DNA of 64,000 bases from JAZDCZ01 sp046757925 (GCA_046757925.1 JBHHZE010000002.1:62001-126000); one strand, 5' to 3'. Numbered from the stretch's first letter, positions 51,388 through 61,055 are shown. The notes: generated by a model not told the origin, from the sequence alone. Numbers and translations: made by a program.

Positions 51388-53663
51388 GGGTCGTCCTTAC
51401 CATAATCCGGCGTGAGCTCAGGGCCATGTTCGACCACCCCATGGGGTACATCCTGCTGGTGGTCTTCCTCGGGCTCAACAACTTCCTCTTCTTCCGCCAG
51501 GCCTATCTGATGGGGGTCGCATCTATGCGGCCGATGTTCGACTTCCTGCCCTGGATGTTCCTGTTTTTCGTTCCGGCGGTGACGATGAGAACTCTGTCGG
51601 AGGACCTGCGATCCGGGACCATCGAAGTCGTTCTCGCCCAGCCGGTGACGGAACTCGAGCTACTGCTCGGCAAGTACCTGGCACAGCTGCTGTTCATCTG
51701 GCTTGCTCTGGCTCTGACGTTGCCGATTCCGATTGGCTTCAGTTGGGGAGCCGATCTCCACGTGGGTGTGATCGTATCGCAGTACGTCGGTGCAGGACTG
51801 CTGGCCGCGGGGTTCAGCGGAATCGGGTTGTGGGCATCGAGCATAAGCAAGAATCAAATCACGGCGTTCATCGTGGGAGTGGCCGTGATGTTCTTGTTGG
51901 TGTTCGTGGGGTTGAACGCGCTGATAGTCGGACTCCCACCGGCGCTGGCGGCCGTAGCGGCGAATCTGGGGGTGATGTCACACTTCCAGAATATCGCCAG
52001 GGGCGTGATCGATTTGAGGGATGCGGTCTATTTTGCTACGCTGACCGCCATTTTCGTAGTGTTGTCGTACGGGGCATTGATGGGGCGCAAGCTCGCCCCG
52101 GCGGGTGGAACGCTCAAGCGACTCCGCACGGGTACAGCAATGCTCGTAGCGACGTTGGTGGTGGTGAATCTGTTCGGCCGGCACATTGGGGGGCGCCTCG
52201 ACCTCACGCCCGGCAACACCTACACTTTGTCAAAGGCAACGAAGAGCCTGCTGGGCAACCTGGATGACCTGGTCACCATAAAGCTTTTCGTCTCCAAGGA
52301 GTTGCCGCCGGAAATAGCGCTCATCAAGCGGGATCTCGACGACCTGCTGCGCGATTTCCGAGCGGCCGGTAAGGGCAATGTCCGCGTGCTGGAGCGCGAT
52401 CCCGCGAGCGATGAAGATGTCGCCAAGGAGGCTGAAGCGTTGGGGATTCCGCCGGTCCAGTTCAACGTGGTGGGACAGGGGGAGTTGAAAGTAAAGGAAG
52501 GCTATCTGGGAGTAGCCTTGCAGTATGCCGATCGGACCGAGACCATTCCGCTGGTGCGGCAAACTGAGGACCTCGAGTACCGCCTGGCGGCCGACGTTCG
52601 TTCGCTCACGCGGGAAGGCGAGCCCAAGATCGGATTCGTCGAGAGCTTGCCGCCAACCGGTCCGCAGGGCCGGCCGCCGGCGTTCCAATCGCTGAGGCAG
52701 CAGCTGCGGGACGCCTACGAGGTGCGTACCGTGTCGTTGTTCGCCGACTCTATCACGCCGGGAGAATATTCGGCTCTGGTGCTGGCCGGCTCTCCCATGA
52801 CGGTAGACGATTCGGTGGCCGAGAAGCTGGAGGGATTCCTGCGAGGCGGTGGCAACGCGCTGGTGATGGCGAGTGGGATGGCGCTGCAACCGCAGGGGCC
52901 GTTCGCTTCTCCGCAGCCGGTGGGGTTGAACAAGATCCTCGAGCCCTACGGAATATCGATCCAGCTGGATCTCGTGTACGATTTATTGTCCAACGAACGG
53001 GTCTCGCTCCCCACATCGTTCGGGAGTCTGCTGCGCAACTATCCGTTCTGGCTCAGAACTATGAGCACCAAGCTTTCGCCGGTAAACCAGGACCTGGAAG
53101 GGATTTTCATGCCGTGGACCAGCGCAATAGATACCTCGAAGGCGGTTCCCGGCACCGTCACCCCGCTCTTCGTGACGAGCAAGGCTGGAGGAGTCGAATC
53201 GGGTCAGGCGTACATCGATCCTCGGCGCAGCGAATTCCCGCAGGACAGTTTGGATACCCGGTTGGTCGGCGTGATGGTGAATCCCGGGGCCGCTCAACTG
53301 GATGAAGGCGAGGACAGTGATGGCGAGGCGGCAGACAGTTTGCCGCGCGGACGTCTCGTGGTAGTCGGCAACGGAGAATTCGCCAGCGATCAGTGGGTGA
53401 GGAATGCACCACGCAACGTCGTGTTCCTTCAGAACGCGGTCGATTGGTTGGCCCAGGACGAAGGGCTGATCTCGATCAGGTCGAAGAATCGAACGCCGCC
53501 AGGGTTGGTGTTCTTGAGCGATCTCACGAGAGACATCGTTAAATACGCCAACGTGATCGGCATACCGCTTCTGGTGATGCTATGGGCCGGCGTACGGCTG
53601 TGGAGGAGGCGTCAACTCACGCGCAAAGTTTACACTGGTTTAGCTGAAGCGGAGGCGGCATGA
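51384..53663 (+). CDS. GldF-GldG fusion: ABC-2 permease with periplasmic auxiliary domain
   Basis: 759 residues. Residues 1-250 are an ABC-2 permease with six helices; the rest is the GldG-like auxiliary region (DUF7088/ABC_transp_aux), with a beta-sandwich at about 280-390, a Rossmann-like part, and a final transmembrane helix (about 720-740). Separate gldF and gldG genes exist in Bacteroidota gliding systems; the fusion here is natural because no stop or frameshift lies between. Coupled to the ATPase and DUF4340 genes on both sides. Confidence 0.92.
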   Translation: MRVVLTIIRRELRAMFDHPMGYILLVVFLGLNNFLFFRQAYLMGVASMRPMFDFLPWMFLFFVPAVTMRTLSEDLRSGTIEVVLAQPVTELELLLGKYLAQLLFIWLALALTLPIPIGFSWGADLHVGVIVSQYVGAGLLAAGFSGIGLWASSISKNQITAFIVGVAVMFLLVFVGLNALIVGLPPALAAVAANLGVMSHFQNIARGVIDLRDAVYFATLTAIFVVLSYGALMGRKLAPAGGTLKRLRTGTAMLVATLVVVNLFGRHIGGRLDLTPGNTYTLSKATKSLLGNLDDLVTIKLFVSKELPPEIALIKRDLDDLLRDFRAAGKGNVRVLERDPASDEDVAKEAEALGIPPVQFNVVGQGELKVKEGYLGVALQYADRTETIPLVRQTEDLEYRLAADVRSLTREGEPKIGFVESLPPTGPQGRPPAFQSLRQQLRDAYEVRTVSLFADSITPGEYSALVLAGSPMTVDDSVAEKLEGFLRGGGNALVMASGMALQPQGPFASPQPVGLNKILEPYGISIQLDLVYDLLSNERVSLPTSFGSLLRNYPFWLRTMSTKLSPVNQDLEGIFMPWTSAIDTSKAVPGTVTPLFVTSKAGGVESGQAYIDPRRSEFPQDSLDTRLVGVMVNPGAAQLDEGEDSDGEAADSLPRGRLVVVGNGEFASDQWVRNAPRNVVFLQNAVDWLAQDEGLISIRSKNRTPPGLVFLSDLTRDIVKYANVIGIPLLVMLWAGVRLWRRRQLTRKVYTGLAEAEAA

Positions 53664-54562
53664 ACCCCAAGACGTTGAAGCGGATCGTAGTGATACTTGG
53701 GGTGGCACTCTTACTCTGGGGATTGTCGGGAATCATCGGCGGGGGACGGGATGCGCGGGAAGCAGCGTTGATGTTTCCCGCGGTGGGCCCCAATGGGGTC
53801 GATACCGTAACCATCGTCCGATCGCGGGACACCACGCGCCTGCTGCGCAACGGCGATGACTGGACGGTGAATGGGTTCAAGGCTTCCAACCTCGTGATCA
53901 AGCGGCTGTTCAACGCCCTCAAGGATTCCAACGAGGCGGAACTGGTCTCCACCAGTTCCCTGGTCCACAAGCGCATGCAGGTCGACGACAGTGCCGGAAT
54001 CTCTGTCAGGCTGGTGAGTGGCGGCGACGAACTGGCGTCGCTGGTATTCGGCAAGAGAGGTCAACAGTACAACAGCTCGTACGTGCGCATGAACGGTCAA
54101 GACTACGTGTACCTGTATCTTGGAACCCTTACGAGCTTGGTGCGGCAAACTGTGGATGAGTGGCGGGATAAGACCGTGGTGATGGTCGAACCCGACAGCG
54201 TGGGAAGGATCGTTGCCAGACGCGGAGCACGGCGTTACACCCTGTCGAAACGCGGTGACGAATGGCTGGTTGGAAGAGTAACCGCCGATTCGGCGGCCGT
54301 GCGCCGTCTACTCGGACAGTATGACTCGCTACAGGCGAACGGGTTCGCCACGGAGCAGCAGGCCGATTCGCTCGATTTCGCTCGGCCGGTTCGCACTATA
54401 GCTTTGCTGGGTTCGGGAGGCGACACGCTGGCACATCTCGTGTTCGACTCTACGAGTTCGGCGTTTTGGGTGCGCAAGGCCTCCGGCGGTACGATCTACA
54501 AGATCCTCAGTTGGAAAGCCGACCAACTCGTACCGAAGGATAGTACGCTTAGGAAGAAGTGA
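53660..54562 (+). CDS. DUF4340 domain protein
   Basis: 300 residues with an N-terminal membrane helix (about 8-26) and a periplasmic beta-rich DUF4340 region with repeated GDDWTVNGFKAS-type and WLVGRVTADSAAVRRLL-type halves. DUF4340 proteins accompany GldG-like exporters; it probably interacts with the auxiliary domain. ATG overlaps the fusion-gene stop. Its TGA is followed at once by a heptamer repeat. Confidence 0.85.
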   Translation: MNPKTLKRIVVILGVALLLWGLSGIIGGGRDAREAALMFPAVGPNGVDTVTIVRSRDTTRLLRNGDDWTVNGFKASNLVIKRLFNALKDSNEAELVSTSSLVHKRMQVDDSAGISVRLVSGGDELASLVFGKRGQQYNSSYVRMNGQDYVYLYLGTLTSLVRQTVDEWRDKTVVMVEPDSVGRIVARRGARRYTLSKRGDEWLVGRVTADSAAVRRLLGQYDSLQANGFATEQQADSLDFARPVRTIALLGSGGDTLAHLVFDSTSSAFWVRKASGGTIYKILSWKADQLVPKDSTLRKK

Positions 54563-54580
54563 TTGCAGAATTCAGATTGG
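54562..54580 (+). repeat. Degenerate heptamer repeat after DUF4340
   Basis: ATTGCAG, AATTCAG and ATTGG follow the TGA. It lies between convergent genes, like the 42.6-43.1 kb cassette, but holds no gene. Probably a solo or decayed copy of the same repeat family. Confidence 0.55.
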
Positions 54581-54594
54581 TGGAATGTAGGTCG

Positions 54595-55164
54595 CTATCG
54601 CGACTTTTTCGACAGGGTTAACGCAATAGCGAGCGCGGCCAGTCCCAGGGCGGCACCCGCCAGCGCCACGGCGCCGCCCGCCGATACGCTGGTACGCCCC
54701 ACTATGGCCACGCGGAGAGCCCGGCGGTAAGAGCCCGGGTGCTCGGCCCACTCGAGGTCTGCACCGGCGGCGCGATCCAGCGTTACGGGCAACACGAGAT
54801 CCTTTTTCCGGGCGTCCGCCTTTATCCTGCCCATGAATTCAAATTGGCGGAACTCACCGCGATTCAACTCACCCCCCGACCATACGATCGCCTGCGCACT
54901 GCCATTGCCGGCCTCCTCCAATTGAAACTCCCAGCCACTCGGCGCATCTACCCCGAGAACCGTTATGGCGGAGGGTATGACAATACGAACAGAGACGGTC
55001 GCGGTGTCACTGGTATTTATGACCCCGACGGAGAACCGCTCCCACTCCGCTGGTGTGGTCACGGTAGGCCGTATCGATACCTGGGCATCGAGTGTGACTG
55101 CAACAGCTGCGTGCAGGGCTGCCGTTACCAGGATCAGCACGGGGTAGTCCACCAGGGACCGCAT
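54595..55164 (-). CDS. YcnI-like (DUF1775) exported protein
   Basis: From ATG 55164 it has about 189 residues: signal peptide (about 1-26), a DUF1775 beta-sandwich (WERFSVGVINTSDTATVSVRIVIPS, PSGWEFQL) and a C-terminal transmembrane helix. YcnI proteins bind copper using the mature N-terminal His; here the mature start appears to be QVSIRP without a His, so copper binding may be lost or different. No copper genes nearby. Confidence 0.75.
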   Translation of the reverse strand: MRSLVDYPVLILVTAALHAAVAVTLDAQVSIRPTVTTPAEWERFSVGVINTSDTATVSVRIVIPSAITVLGVDAPSGWEFQLEEAGNGSAQAIVWSGGELNRGEFRQFEFMGRIKADARKKDLVLPVTLDRAAGADLEWAEHPGSYRRALRVAIVGRTSVSAGGAVALAGAALGLAALAIALTLSKKSR

Positions 55165-55178
55165 CGATCGGTGAATAA

Positions 55179-55886
55179 TCACTTGTCGCGCCGCTCCTCC
55201 AAGATCCGCCGGACTAGACGAAATACATCGTACCACATGTCCCTCGTGAGTCTACCGGTATTGGTATTCTGCCGGCTCGGATGATATGAAGTTACCAGGC
55301 TCGATCCGTCGGCGAGTTGTGCGATCCGACCGTGACTGAACTGTGGCCGGTCGGCCGGCGCCAGGCTGTCCCACCACCCGGCCGCCTTGAGCCACCACTC
55401 GTGGGCAAGTCTTCCCAGTGTCAGCGTAACACGTACGTTGGGCAGCAGTTGCAGATCGGCGTTCAGGAAACTGCGGCAGCGGTCGAACTCTCGTGCGGTC
55501 GGCTTGTTGCCGGGAGGGGCGCAGCGGACCGCCGCGGTAATGTAGCAATCCGTCAATTTCAATCCGTCATTTGAAGCAACTGACTCCGCTTGGCTGGCAA
55601 AGCCAAACCGGTGTAACGCGTCGTACAACCAAACCCCGCTGGAGTCGCCAGTGAACATGCGCCCCGTGCGATTGGAGCCGTGGGCACCGGGAGCCAAGCC
55701 CACTATCAAGAAACGGGCACGCGGATCCCCGAATCCCGGTACCGGCTTGCCCCAATATCGCCAATCCATGAACTCGCGTTTCTTGACGCGGGCTATGCGC
55801 TCGCGGTGCTCGACCAGGCGCGGGCAGCGGCGACACGCGGTGACCCCGCGGTTCAAGCCTTCGAGCGTGCGGAACCGAGCTGTCAC
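55179..55886 (-). CDS. Uracil-DNA glycosylase, family 5 (UDGb)
   Basis: It removes uracil (and possibly other deaminated bases) from DNA. Family 5 signatures: iron-sulfur Cys (C18-x2-C21, later Cys in VRCAPPGN and DRCRSF), motif GLAPGAHGSNRTGRMFTGD and SYHPSRQNTNTGRL. 235 residues, from GTG 55886 overlapping the ligase TGA (GTGA). The pairing with a fatty-acid ligase is probably only translational. Confidence 0.93.
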   Translation of the reverse strand: MTARFRTLEGLNRGVTACRRCPRLVEHRERIARVKKREFMDWRYWGKPVPGFGDPRARFLIVGLAPGAHGSNRTGRMFTGDSSGVWLYDALHRFGFASQAESVASNDGLKLTDCYITAAVRCAPPGNKPTAREFDRCRSFLNADLQLLPNVRVTLTLGRLAHEWWLKAAGWWDSLAPADRPQFSHGRIAQLADGSSLVTSYHPSRQNTNTGRLTRDMWYDVFRLVRRILEERRDK

Positions 55887-57577
55887 GGCCCTCGCTTGGC
55901 CAGCTCCTGCTCGCGCAGTTCACGCCTGAGGATCTTGAGGACGGTGCTCTTAGGCAGGCTTTCTCTGAACTCGATCAGGCGTGGGACCTTGTAGGCCGCG
56001 AGCTGCTCGCGGCAATGTTCCACCAAATCCCTTTCGGTTGCCGTGCCACCGGGCTTCAACACTACGAAAGATTTGACGGTTTCGCCTCGTTTCTCGTCCG
56101 GTATACCTATCGTCGCAGCTTCCAGCACCGCGGGATGGCCCATCAGGACTCGGTCCACTTCGTCGGGATATACGTTGTAGCCGGAACACAGGATCATGTC
56201 CTTTTTCCGGCCGACGATGTAGAAATATCCTTCTTCGTCCTGCACCGCGATGTCACCGGTGTGGAGCCAGCCATCTACGATCATCTGGGCTGTTTCGTCC
56301 GGCCGGTTCCAATATCCCTTCATGATCTGCGGTCCTTGAAGGATTAACTCGCCCTCCTTGCCCGTGGGCATTTCGTCCGTGCCGTTCTCGAGATCCACGA
56401 TCTTGGCATCCGTATCCGGCAGAGGCACACCGATGCTACCCACCTTTCTCTTCATCAACGGGTTGGAATGCGTGACCGGCGATGTCTCCGTCAGTCCGTA
56501 ACCCTCGGTGATGCGTCCGCCCGTAAGCTTCTCGAACCGCTCCAATACGTCGACGGGCAACGGCGCCGAACCCGAATTGCACACGCCGATGCTGCTCAAA
56601 TCCAGCTCTTCGACACCGCGTTGCTGATTGATGCCGCTGTAAATTGCGGGCACCGCGGGAAACATGGTAACGCGAAACTTCCGGATACTCTTCAGCATAC
56701 CGGCGATGTCGCGGGGGTTGGGCACGAGGATCATCGCCGCGCCGAGGTAGACCGGCATGTTCATCGATACGGTAAGACCGTAGATGTGGAAATACGGGAG
56801 GCACGCCAGCAGTACCTCTTTGCCCATCACAGCATTGGGATTCCAGCGTGCTATCTGCTGCAGGTTGTACGAGATGTTTCTGTGCGTCAACATCGCGCCC
56901 TTCGACACGCCGGTCGTGCCGCCGGTGTATTGCAGCATGGCCACGTCGTCCATGGCGATATCGACCACGGGCGGATTGGGCGCGACGGATTGGATGGTTT
57001 TCCTGAAGAGCCGTACGCGCTCGGTGGGTTCAACCCTTGCCACCATCGGCGGATCCTGGCGCTTCAGCTTGAGCCGCGCCAGGAAGTTGAGTGGGAAGTG
57101 GAGATAGTCGGGTATCGAGGCGGCGATGTACTGCTTTACAGGCAACTTGTCGATTACGGGTTCTATGCGGTACTTGAACAGGGAGTCCAGCACGACCGCT
57201 ACCATCACGCCAGCGTCCGTCCATTGGTGTACTATCTCCGTCGCCGTGTACAGCGGATTCGTCATCACCGCTTGGGCGCCCAGACGGAGTGTCGCGTAGT
57301 AGGCGATCGCGGTCTGGGGGAGATTGGGCAGCTGGATCGCCACGCGAGAATCTTTGCGCACTCCCAGCGCGGCCATCGCCGTCGCGAGCCTGTCCACTTC
57401 GCTCTTGAACTGCGCGTAGGTAAGGGTGCAGTTATGGAATATGAGGGCAGGGCTCTCGGCATACAGACGCGCCGAGCGGTCGAGCACATCGGGGATGGTG
57501 AGATCCTCGTAGTCGAGTGCCGCCGGTACCCCAGGATCGTAGGCGGCGTGCCAAGGGCGCTGCGGCATCGCTGTCAT
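55883..57577 (-). CDS. Fatty-acid-CoA ligase (FadD-like)
   Basis: 564 residues, FadD/E. coli-size: AMP motif YTGGTTGVSKG (217-227), EGYGLTETSPVTH, LHTGDIAVQDEEGY and C-terminal KSTVLKILRRELRE with the catalytic Lys. This ligase differs from the one at 7576 (longer ACSL type). With the enoyl-CoA hydratase at the right edge it suggests beta-oxidation. Confidence 0.93.
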   Translation of the reverse strand: MTAMPQRPWHAAYDPGVPAALDYEDLTIPDVLDRSARLYAESPALIFHNCTLTYAQFKSEVDRLATAMAALGVRKDSRVAIQLPNLPQTAIAYYATLRLGAQAVMTNPLYTATEIVHQWTDAGVMVAVVLDSLFKYRIEPVIDKLPVKQYIAASIPDYLHFPLNFLARLKLKRQDPPMVARVEPTERVRLFRKTIQSVAPNPPVVDIAMDDVAMLQYTGGTTGVSKGAMLTHRNISYNLQQIARWNPNAVMGKEVLLACLPYFHIYGLTVSMNMPVYLGAAMILVPNPRDIAGMLKSIRKFRVTMFPAVPAIYSGINQQRGVEELDLSSIGVCNSGSAPLPVDVLERFEKLTGGRITEGYGLTETSPVTHSNPLMKRKVGSIGVPLPDTDAKIVDLENGTDEMPTGKEGELILQGPQIMKGYWNRPDETAQMIVDGWLHTGDIAVQDEEGYFYIVGRKKDMILCSGYNVYPDEVDRVLMGHPAVLEAATIGIPDEKRGETVKSFVVLKPGGTATERDLVEHCREQLAAYKVPRLIEFRESLPKSTVLKILRRELREQELAKRGP

Positions 57578-57684
57578 TTGATGGGGTATGATACGGTGGA
57601 GGCAGGCCGCGTCAATGGGGGCGGTGGTGCACAGGGGGTCAATCGGCGGCTAACTTGGGTGATCGCAACTGACAAGGACTGAAA

Positions 57685-59001
57685 ATGGAGACTCTGAAAG
57701 CGGTTCTTCCACTGATGCTGGTCGCCGCGGCTTCTCCGCCCGCCATCTCGGGCCAAGAGTTGTCGACTGTCGAACGGCAAATTGCGGAATATGTTGACGC
57801 CCACAACGAGGAGGCTGTTGGACTGTTAGAGCGTGTTGTGAACATCAACAGTGGCACGATGAACCACGAGGGTGTACGAGCGGTGGGCCGGGTTTTCCGG
57901 TCGGAGTTCGACGAGCTGGGTTTTTCCACCAGGTGGATGCCGCTCGACAACATCGACCGGGCCGGACACTTGTTCGCGGAAATTCGTGGGGATCGGGGTC
58001 GTAAACTTCTGTTGATCGGCCATTTGGACACCGTCTTTCCCGAGGACAGTCCGTTCCAACGCTTCGAGCGCGATGGAACGATGGCCAGGGGCCCCGGCAC
58101 GGAGGACATGAAGGCCGGTGACGTGATCATCCTCTACGCGCTCAAGGCCCTGCGTGCTGCCGGGGCGTTGGATGGAGCCACTATAGTCGTGGCCTTGACC
58201 GGAGACGAAGAGGACACGGGCGAGCCGCTCGACGCTACGCGGCGATACCTGATAGACGCGGCCAAACGGAGCGACGTAGCGTTGGGATTCGAAGGCGGCG
58301 TGGGTGGTATGCACACCGCCACGGTTGCGCGGCGTGGCTACACCGGTTGGTCTCTTAGAGTATCGGGTAAGCGCGGCCACTCCTCGCTCATATTCGGTGC
58401 CCAGTATGGGAGTGGGGCGATTTACGAAACGGCTCGGATACTGAATTCGTTTCGGGAGGAACTCGCTGGCGAGGAGTATCTCACATTCGGGCCGGGGATA
58501 ATCGTGGGAGGCACGGCCGCGTCTTACGATACCGCGCACGCCAGGGGCACGGCGTTCGGCAAGACGAACGTCATCCCTCAGACCGTGACGGTGGCGGGAG
58601 ATCTCCGTACCCTGACGGTTGAGCAACGGGATCGGACGAAAGCCAAGATGCAGGAGATCGTTGCACGCCATTTGCCGCTTACGTCGGCGGAGATAACGTT
58701 TAGGGATTCTTATCCGCCGATGGCGCCAACAGCGGGTAACCGGGATCTGCTGGCTATGCTGGACCGCGTGAACAGGGACATGGGGTATGGTCCCATCGAG
58801 ACCGTGGACCCCGGGCGGCGGGGCGCAGCCGATATCTCGTTTGCCACGGCATATGTCGATGGCCTGGCTGGCCTCGGTGCGTTCGGGTCGGGCGGTCACA
58901 CGCCCGAAGAGATGGTAGATCTGCGCTCCGTGCCCGTGGCTACGAAACGGGCCGCGATCCTGATCTATCGGTTGACGCGGGGTGGTGTGGGTAGCAGGTA
59001 G
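57685..59001 (+). CDS. Exported M20 family peptidase (carboxypeptidase G2-like)
   Basis: 438 residues with a signal peptide (about 1-23). Metal site: H113-x-D115 (GHLDT), D141 in GTEDMKAGD and E175/E176 in TGDEEDTG; the dimerisation domain follows. It likely hydrolyses C-terminal Glu or dipeptides in the periplasm. ATG 57685 after GACTGAAA; no strong ribosome site. Confidence 0.92.
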   Translation: METLKAVLPLMLVAAASPPAISGQELSTVERQIAEYVDAHNEEAVGLLERVVNINSGTMNHEGVRAVGRVFRSEFDELGFSTRWMPLDNIDRAGHLFAEIRGDRGRKLLLIGHLDTVFPEDSPFQRFERDGTMARGPGTEDMKAGDVIILYALKALRAAGALDGATIVVALTGDEEDTGEPLDATRRYLIDAAKRSDVALGFEGGVGGMHTATVARRGYTGWSLRVSGKRGHSSLIFGAQYGSGAIYETARILNSFREELAGEEYLTFGPGIIVGGTAASYDTAHARGTAFGKTNVIPQTVTVAGDLRTLTVEQRDRTKAKMQEIVARHLPLTSAEITFRDSYPPMAPTAGNRDLLAMLDRVNRDMGYGPIETVDPGRRGAADISFATAYVDGLAGLGAFGSGGHTPEEMVDLRSVPVATKRAAILIYRLTRGGVGSR

Positions 59002-59035
59002 AAGATTCTTGCGACAGTCTCCTCTGCGCGACACG

Positions 59036-60964
59036 CTAGATATCGAGGTTTCTAACGAACTTGGCGTGTTTCCTAATGAAATCTCGACGGGGGTCGACTT
59101 CGTCGCCCATCAGGTCTTCGAACAGCTTGGTCGTAACCGAAGCGTCTTCCAGTTCAACCTGGTGAATCGTGCGAGCGGCCGGATCCATTGTGGTGTGCCA
59201 GAGTTGCTCGGGATTCATCTCGCCTAGTCCCTTATAGCGCTGCACGGCAACCTTCCCCTTGCCCCCGTTCTGTAGCCGCTTGATGTAGCTGTCGCGCTCG
59301 GCCTCGTCGTATGCATAGAACTCCTCTTTGCCCTTCGCCACCCGATAGAGCGGCGGCTGCGCTATGTACACGTATCCCGCCTCGATCAACTCCCGCATCT
59401 GTCCGTAGAAGAATGTCAGTAAGAGCGTCCTGATGTGCGCTCCATCGACATCGGCATCGGTCATGATAATGATCTTGTGGTAACGTGCCCCATCGAGCTT
59501 GAAGTCGTCTTGCCCCACGCCCGTACCAATCGCGGTGACCATGGTACGGATTTCTTCGTTCGACAGGATCTTGTCGACACGTGCCTTTTGCACATTGAGG
59601 ATCTTGCCGCGGAGCGGAAGTATTGCCTGGAATGAGCGATCCCGCCCCTGCTTGGCCGATCCACCAGCGCTGTCTCCTTCTACCAAGTAGAGTTCGCACA
59701 TGGACGGATCGCTGAGTGAACAGTCCGCGAGCTTGCCCGGCAGCAACCCACCGTCGAGTGCGCTCTTCTTGCGTACCAGCTCCCTGGCTTTGCGCGCGGC
59801 CTCTCGCGCGCGCGCAGCGCTCAGCGCCTTGTCGATGATCGCGCGGGTCGCCGCAGGCGTCTCGAGCAGGAAGTTGCAGAGGTGTTCGTATACAACGGTC
59901 TTGACGACGCCTTCTACTTCGGAATTGCCAAGTTTCGTCTTGGTCTGCCCCTCGAACTGGGGTTCTCTCACCTTTACGTGAATGACCGCCGTGAGGCCTT
60001 CCCTCACGTCATCCCCACTCAGCGTGAAATCGACCTTCTTGAGCAGCCCCTTGTTCTTGGCCGTCTCGTTTATCGATCGCGTGAGAGCGGACTTGAAGCC
60101 CGTTAGGTGAGTACCGCCCTCGTGAGTGTTGATGTTATTAACGAAGGAGAACACCTTTTCGGCAAAGCCATCGCTGTATTGCATGGCAATGTCGATCTCG
60201 ACTTCGTCTTTGGTGGCGGTGAAATGTATCGGCTTTGAGTGAAGTGCCTTGCTCTTTCCCCGCAGGTATTCCACGAACTCGGATACGCCCTTCCTGAATT
60301 GGAACGATTCAACCCTATGCGGCTCAGTGCGACGATCGGTGATGCTCAAGGTGACGCCTGAGTTCAGAAAGGCCAGTTCTCGCAGTCGGTTTGCAAGGGT
60401 GTCACAGTTGAACTGGATTTCGGGAAAGATTTGAGGATCGGGTTTGAACGATACCTTGGTGCCAGTCCCCCTGGCCTTGCCGGTGATCGCGAGTTGCTCG
60501 ACCGTGACGCCCCGCTCGAAAGCCATGTGATGTTCCTGCTGGTCGCGGTGTACCCAGACATCCAGGCGCTCCGACAGGGCATTGACCACCGACACGCCGA
60601 CGCCGTGCAGCCCTCCCGAGACCTTATAGGTGTTCTTGTCGAACTTGCCACCGGCGTGCAACACTGTCATCGCTATTTCTAACCCCGGCAGCTTCTCCGT
60701 CTTGTGAAGGTCGACCGGAATGCCCCTACCGTTGTCGGCAACGGTGATGGACTCGTCTTCGTTGATGGTGACGTCGATTCTGTCACAGAATCCGGCCATG
60801 GCCTCGTCGATGGAGTTATCGACGACTTCATACACTAGATGATGGAGCCCGCGAGCGGACGTGGACCCGATATACATGCTGGGTCGTTTTCTGACGGCCT
60901 CCAAGCCCTTGAGTACCTGAATAGAGTCGGAGCTGTAGCGCTGTTCCTTCTTAGCCGCAGACAT
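59036..60964 (-). CDS. gyrB: DNA gyrase subunit B
   Basis: The ATPase subunit that drives negative supercoiling. GHKL motifs: EVVDNSIDEA, DNGRGIP (77-83), GGLHGVG; TOPRIM: YLVEGDSAGG and DADVDGAH; C-terminal KGLGEMNPEQLW and a QTKTKLGNSEV block. 642 residues, the short form without the E. coli insert. ATG 60964 with AGGA upstream. Directly before it is an intrinsic terminator and a promoter. Confidence 0.97.
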   Translation of the reverse strand: MSAAKKEQRYSSDSIQVLKGLEAVRKRPSMYIGSTSARGLHHLVYEVVDNSIDEAMAGFCDRIDVTINEDESITVADNGRGIPVDLHKTEKLPGLEIAMTVLHAGGKFDKNTYKVSGGLHGVGVSVVNALSERLDVWVHRDQQEHHMAFERGVTVEQLAITGKARGTGTKVSFKPDPQIFPEIQFNCDTLANRLRELAFLNSGVTLSITDRRTEPHRVESFQFRKGVSEFVEYLRGKSKALHSKPIHFTATKDEVEIDIAMQYSDGFAEKVFSFVNNINTHEGGTHLTGFKSALTRSINETAKNKGLLKKVDFTLSGDDVREGLTAVIHVKVREPQFEGQTKTKLGNSEVEGVVKTVVYEHLCNFLLETPAATRAIIDKALSAARAREAARKARELVRKKSALDGGLLPGKLADCSLSDPSMCELYLVEGDSAGGSAKQGRDRSFQAILPLRGKILNVQKARVDKILSNEEIRTMVTAIGTGVGQDDFKLDGARYHKIIIMTDADVDGAHIRTLLLTFFYGQMRELIEAGYVYIAQPPLYRVAKGKEEFYAYDEAERDSYIKRLQNGGKGKVAVQRYKGLGEMNPEQLWHTTMDPAARTIHQVELEDASVTTKLFEDLMGDEVDPRRDFIRKHAKFVRNLDI

Positions 60965-60986
60965 TATTTCCTGATGAGTCGAGAAA

Positions 60987-61011
60987 CAAAAAAGGGGTCG
61001 CGAACGACCCC
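60987..61011 (-). terminator. Intrinsic terminator between dciA and gyrB
   Basis: On the minus strand GGGGTCG and CGACCCC form a 7-bp stem with a TTCG loop, followed by six Ts. It lies 23 bases upstream of gyrB and could end the recF-dciA transcript or attenuate gyrB. Confidence 0.8.
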
Positions 61012-61026
61012 CGAAGAGGTCTGCTA

Positions 61027-61055
61027 AATATACCCAATTTCGGCCATTATCGCAA
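61027..61055 (-). promoter_or_regulatory. Promoter upstream of gyrB
   Basis: On the minus strand TTGCGA (61055-61050) and TATATT (61032-61027) are 17 bases apart, a good sigma-70-type promoter. The start point near 61020 is about 10 bases before the terminator hairpin. Confidence 0.65.

Noticed and set aside
56468..57682. 404-codon plus-strand frame antisense to the acyl-CoA ligase
   Set aside because: His/Arg/Val-rich shadow without motifs; the ligase on the other strand is complete.
57826..59034. 402-codon minus-strand frame antisense to the M20 peptidase
   Set aside because: No family content; the plus strand has a signal peptide and complete metal site.
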